Shown here: piece after piece, positions 61,626-64,000 of the stretch
Layout of the letters: each line of letters opens with the position of its first letter
How positions within the stretch are numbered: position 1 is the first letter of the stretch
Program-made: the position numbers and the translations under genes
Notes under the pieces: generated by a model
What the model was told of the DNA's origin: nothing
What the model saw: the letters and a program-made list of their open reading frames with translations, nothing else
Database searches by the model: none
Assembly: GCF_947381555.1 (NCBI RefSeq)
Contig: NZ_CANCWQ010000007.1
Coordinates: 14,495 to 78,494, forward strand
From: Limosilactobacillus pulli
GTDB lineage: Bacteria > Bacillota > Bacilli > Lactobacillales > Lactobacillaceae
Length of the DNA: 64,000 bases
Reading direction: 5' to 3'

Positions 61626-61661
61626 AAGGGACTACTGGCGGGCGCGTCAGTGGTCCCTTTT
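61626..61661 (+). terminator. terminator after the cysteine-rich peptide gene
   Basis: AAGGGACTACTG and CAGTGGTCCCTT form a 12-bp stem with one GU pair, followed by TTTATTTT. It separates the peptide gene from puuD. Confidence 0.85.
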
Positions 61662-61685
61662 ATTTTACTAAAAGGAGCAGAGTTT

Positions 61686-62441
61686 ATGAAAAAGCCGATA
61701 ATTGGCATTTCAGGCAGTGAATTGACTAAAAACGTTGGGCCCTTTGTTGGCTATCGCCGCAGCTACGTCAATAAAGACTATAGTGAGGCGGTTATTAAAA
61801 ACGGCGGGGTACCATTGATTATTCCGTTCAATGAGGATGCCGACGTAACCGAGTCTCAGCTGGAACTGGTTGATGCCTTGATTCTTTCAGGCGGTCAAGA
61901 CATTGACTCGGCAAACTATGGCGAAGAGCCGCAGCCCGAACAAGGCACGGTTTGGCAGGCACGCGACCAGTTTGACATGCGGCTGTTGAAGCTAGCGGAA
62001 AAACGCGGCATTCCAGTGCTGGGCATCTGTCGGGGCGCGCAGCTGATCAACGTCTTCCATGGTGGTTCGCTCTATCAGGATCTTAAATACTATCCGGTGC
62101 CGACGCTCAAGCATTGGCAGGGCGACACGCCATGGTGGCAGGCGACGCATCAGGTCAAGCTGGTCAAGGATACGCATTTGGCTGAGATTTTTAACCAAGT
62201 GCCCCGCCTGCGGGTTAATTCCTACCACCATCAGCTGATCAAAAAAGTTGGCGGGGGACTAAAGGTTAATGCATTGGCGCATGATGGCGTCTATGAGGGG
62301 ATTGAAAATGAAACGGGAACGGTTATCGGCGTGCAATGGCATTCTGAAATGCTGCGTGCTCATCAGTCAGAGATGAACCGGCTGTTTAGTTATCTTATCA
62401 GTCGCGCCAGTTGGAAAGGCAGGAATGAACATGCAGAATAA
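61686..62441 (+). CDS. puuD: gamma-glutamyl-gamma-aminobutyrate hydrolase family peptidase
   Basis: Class I glutamine amidotransferase-like hydrolase, 251 residues from ATG 61686 (AAAGGAGC upstream). Catalytic Cys in LGICRGAQLINV, His and Glu in GVQWHSEM, preceded by LSGGQDIDSANYGEEP. In enterics PuuD cleaves gamma-Glu-GABA in putrescine use; no other puu genes are here, so the gamma-glutamyl substrate is unknown. It overlaps the permease start. Confidence 0.87.
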   Translation: MKKPIIGISGSELTKNVGPFVGYRRSYVNKDYSEAVIKNGGVPLIIPFNEDADVTESQLELVDALILSGGQDIDSANYGEEPQPEQGTVWQARDQFDMRLLKLAEKRGIPVLGICRGAQLINVFHGGSLYQDLKYYPVPTLKHWQGDTPWWQATHQVKLVKDTHLAEIFNQVPRLRVNSYHHQLIKKVGGGLKVNALAHDGVYEGIENETGTVIGVQWHSEMLRAHQSEMNRLFSYLISRASWKGRNEHAE

Positions 62442-63813
62442 AACTGACAAACTGGGCTTTTGGTCAATTGTCTTATTGGCAATCAATTCAATTATCGGCT
62501 CAGGAATCTTTTTGACGCCAGGTTCGGTCGTGACCATGGTGGGAACCAAGGCGCCACTGGTCTATCTGATCGCGGCGGTTTTTGCGGCGATGCTGGCCTT
62601 GACGTTTGCCGCGGCAGCCAAGTACGTTACCAAAAGCGGTGCGGCCTATTCCTATGCTAAGGCAGCCTATGGCGAGAATATGGGCTTTTACATGGGCGTC
62701 GTGCGATTCTTTTCAGCCAGCGTGGCCTGGGGCGTAATGGGTGTTGGTGTAATCAAGAGCACGCTTTCGATTTTTGGTGCTGACTCAGCCAGCTTTAAAA
62801 ACATTACCTGGGGATTTGTTGTTTTAATGGCGGTTATTTTACTGATCAATTTCTTTGGACAGCGCTTCTTAACCTGGGTCAGCGACCTGGCAACCATCGG
62901 CAAGCTGCTGGCGCTGGGCTTGATCATCGTTGCGGGAATCATTGTCTTTTTAAAAACCGGCGTCAGTCATTTTCACGAACTGGACACGCTTAAAACCGCC
63001 AATGGACAGTCTTTAATCCCCAAGCCCACGACTTCTGGCTTGGTGATGGCAGTTATTGCCGCCTTTTATGCCTTTACCGGTTTTGAGAGCGTGGCCAGCG
63101 GCTCTGAAGATATGAAGGATCCGCAAAAGAATCTGCCCCGAGCCATTCCATTGGCAATTATGGTCATCGCACTGGTCTATATCGGCACCATCCTAGTGGC
63201 AATGGTAATCAATCCGGCTGCAATTGTCAAAACCAAGCAGGTCGTTGCCATTGCCGCAATTTTTCAGGCACGTTGGCTGCGGCTCTTGATTGAGCTTGGC
63301 GCGCTGATTTCCATGTTAGGGATTAATCTCGCGGCTTCATTCCACACGCCGCGGGTTTTAGAGGCCATGGCCAAAGAGCATCAAGCACCGCAATGGCTAG
63401 CCAAGCGAACCAGACATGACTTTCCGGTTTATCCGTTTATAATTACGCTGGCTTTGGCAATCTTTATCCCAATGGCTTTTCAGTACAACATGACGGCAAT
63501 TATCGTACTGAGTGCCATGGTGCGGTTCTTTGAGTTTATCGTGATTCCATTGGGCGTGATTCGCTTTTACCGGGGAACCAATGTCGAACCAGTGCTTAAA
63601 GCAGAGCGGAACTGGCTGACGGATGTATTGCTGCCGGTGTTGTCGGTTGCCTTTACGATTTTTTTACTGTTCAAGTTTGATTGGGTCGGCGAGTTTGGCA
63701 TCAGTACTGCTCAAGGCATCGTGCCCAACTGGTTTGCAATTATCGGCATGGCGATTGGGTTCGTGATTTTGCCAGTAGGACTCTTTATGATGCTTCGACA
63801 TGAAAAAAGTTAA
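62431..63813 (+). CDS. APC family amino acid permease
   Basis: 460 residues with 12 predicted membrane helices. The N-terminal GIFLTPGSV segment after INSIIGS is the substrate-backbone binding loop of the APC fold. FYAFTGFESVASGSEDMKDPQKNLPRAI is the family helix 6-7 region. ATG 62431 is preferred (AAAGGCAGGA just upstream); ATG 62425 is also possible. Overlap with puuD suggests joint uptake and hydrolysis of a gamma-glutamyl compound or amino acid, which is inference. Confidence 0.9.
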   Translation: MQNKTDKLGFWSIVLLAINSIIGSGIFLTPGSVVTMVGTKAPLVYLIAAVFAAMLALTFAAAAKYVTKSGAAYSYAKAAYGENMGFYMGVVRFFSASVAWGVMGVGVIKSTLSIFGADSASFKNITWGFVVLMAVILLINFFGQRFLTWVSDLATIGKLLALGLIIVAGIIVFLKTGVSHFHELDTLKTANGQSLIPKPTTSGLVMAVIAAFYAFTGFESVASGSEDMKDPQKNLPRAIPLAIMVIALVYIGTILVAMVINPAAIVKTKQVVAIAAIFQARWLRLLIELGALISMLGINLAASFHTPRVLEAMAKEHQAPQWLAKRTRHDFPVYPFIITLALAIFIPMAFQYNMTAIIVLSAMVRFFEFIVIPLGVIRFYRGTNVEPVLKAERNWLTDVLLPVLSVAFTIFLLFKFDWVGEFGISTAQGIVPNWFAIIGMAIGFVILPVGLFMMLRHEKS

Positions 63814-63823
63814 TTATCAGATG

Positions 63824-63852
63824 AGACTCAGCAGACCGGCTGGGTCTTTTTT
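63824..63852 (+). terminator. permease terminator
   Basis: AGACTCAGC and GCTGGGTCT stem with T-run. Confidence 0.88.
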
Positions 63853-63902
63853 GATGCTTGGTCTGGTCGGTACATACTCAGTGGCGATGGGGCTATAATC
63901 CC

Positions 63903-63960
63903 CTTAAGGGTGACACTTGAAATAGGCACTATTGCCTGTCAAGTATACAGTTTAAATAGA
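63903..63960. repeat. palindromes at the probable mobile element end
   Basis: CCCTTAAGGG is a 10-bp palindrome. About ten bases on, ACTTGA and TCAAGT flank GGCACTATTGCC, forming a second inverted repeat directly before the partial minus-strand frame. The arrangement fits an insertion sequence terminus, but no target duplication can be seen. Confidence 0.4.
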
Positions 63961-63968
63961 AAAATTAT

Positions 63969-64000
63969 TTATGCGGCTTGAGCGCGGAACTTTTCTGCGC
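63969..64000 (-). CDS. C-terminal end of a minus-strand ORF, possibly transposase
   Basis: The last ten codons visible read AEKFRAQAA followed by TAA at 63969-63971. The rest lies outside the window. The following inverted repeats suggest a transposase C-terminus. The fragment is too short to identify. Confidence 0.35.
   Translation of the reverse strand, partial: AEKFRAQAA

Noticed and set aside
61626..61661. T-box antiterminator before puuD
   Set aside because: GGGACTACTGGCGGGCGCGT has a superficial likeness, but the conserved T-box sequence and specifier stem are missing. It is better read as a terminator.

Overview
The window is a chromosomal segment of a low-GC Gram-positive in the Lactobacillaceae, most likely an obligately heterofermentative lactobacillus such as Limosilactobacillus. 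Gene content and order are lactobacillar (xerD-ribT-scpA-scpB-rluB, cmk-rpsA-der-hup, rnhA-like-ebsA-lspA-rluD, CvfB, EbsA, DUF2929). pyk follows dnaE directly with no pfkA between them, as expected of heterofermenters that lack phosphofructokinase. The species cannot be fixed from the sequence alone. Starts are ATG, GTG or TTG with strong AGGAGG-type ribosome sites, terminators are classical hairpin plus T-run, and no tRNA or rRNA gene was seen.

Layout. 1-10.1 kb: a complete acetylase-type lysine/diaminopimelate pathway. dapF (running off the left edge) and lysC lie on the minus strand. They diverge from lysA-dapH-dapL-dapA-dapB-patA-asd, which is headed by a lysine riboswitch. 10.2-13.1 kb: trmK, a Nif3-like gene and pepT. 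13.2-17.1 kb: a patch holding three disrupted genes (aldo/keto reductase, tyrosine phosphatase, alpha/beta hydrolase), a secreted nuclease and a DUF2929 gene. 17.3-26.5 kb: dnaE, pyk, cvfB, a xerD homologue with an altered active site, ribT, scpA, scpB, rluB. 26.6-30.1 kb: FMN riboswitch-ribU, then ypbB-recQ. 30.1-42.3 kb: LysM protein, cmk, rpsA, der, hup, a TPR protein, a degenerate recombinase, cca, an ABC-F ATPase, thyA, dfrA. 42.3-50.4 kb: hemolysin III family protein, degV, the PyrR-attenuated pyrR-carA-carB unit, and a zinc alcohol dehydrogenase under a MerR/AdhR-type promoter. 50.6-56.5 kb: rnhA-like, ebsA, lspA, rluD and a second, catalytically degenerate carA/carB pair. 56.7-64 kb: an Ldh2-type dehydrogenase, rqcH, a second degV with a membrane protein, a 31-residue cysteine-rich peptide gene, puuD, an amino acid permease, and the probable edge of an insertion sequence.

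The most unusual item is the second carA/carB pair at 52.9-56.5 kb. Both frames are long and open, but the small-subunit homologue has lost the glutaminase Cys and His. The large-subunit homologue has lost key residues of its first ATP site, much of its second ATP-grasp domain and the whole allosteric domain. It looks like a retained pseudoenzyme complex, only 3.6 kb from the end of the intact carB. Other points of interest are the cysteine-rich micro-ORF, a structured three-copy intergenic repeat, operator-like palindromes before degV, and two tyrosine recombinases with damaged active sites.
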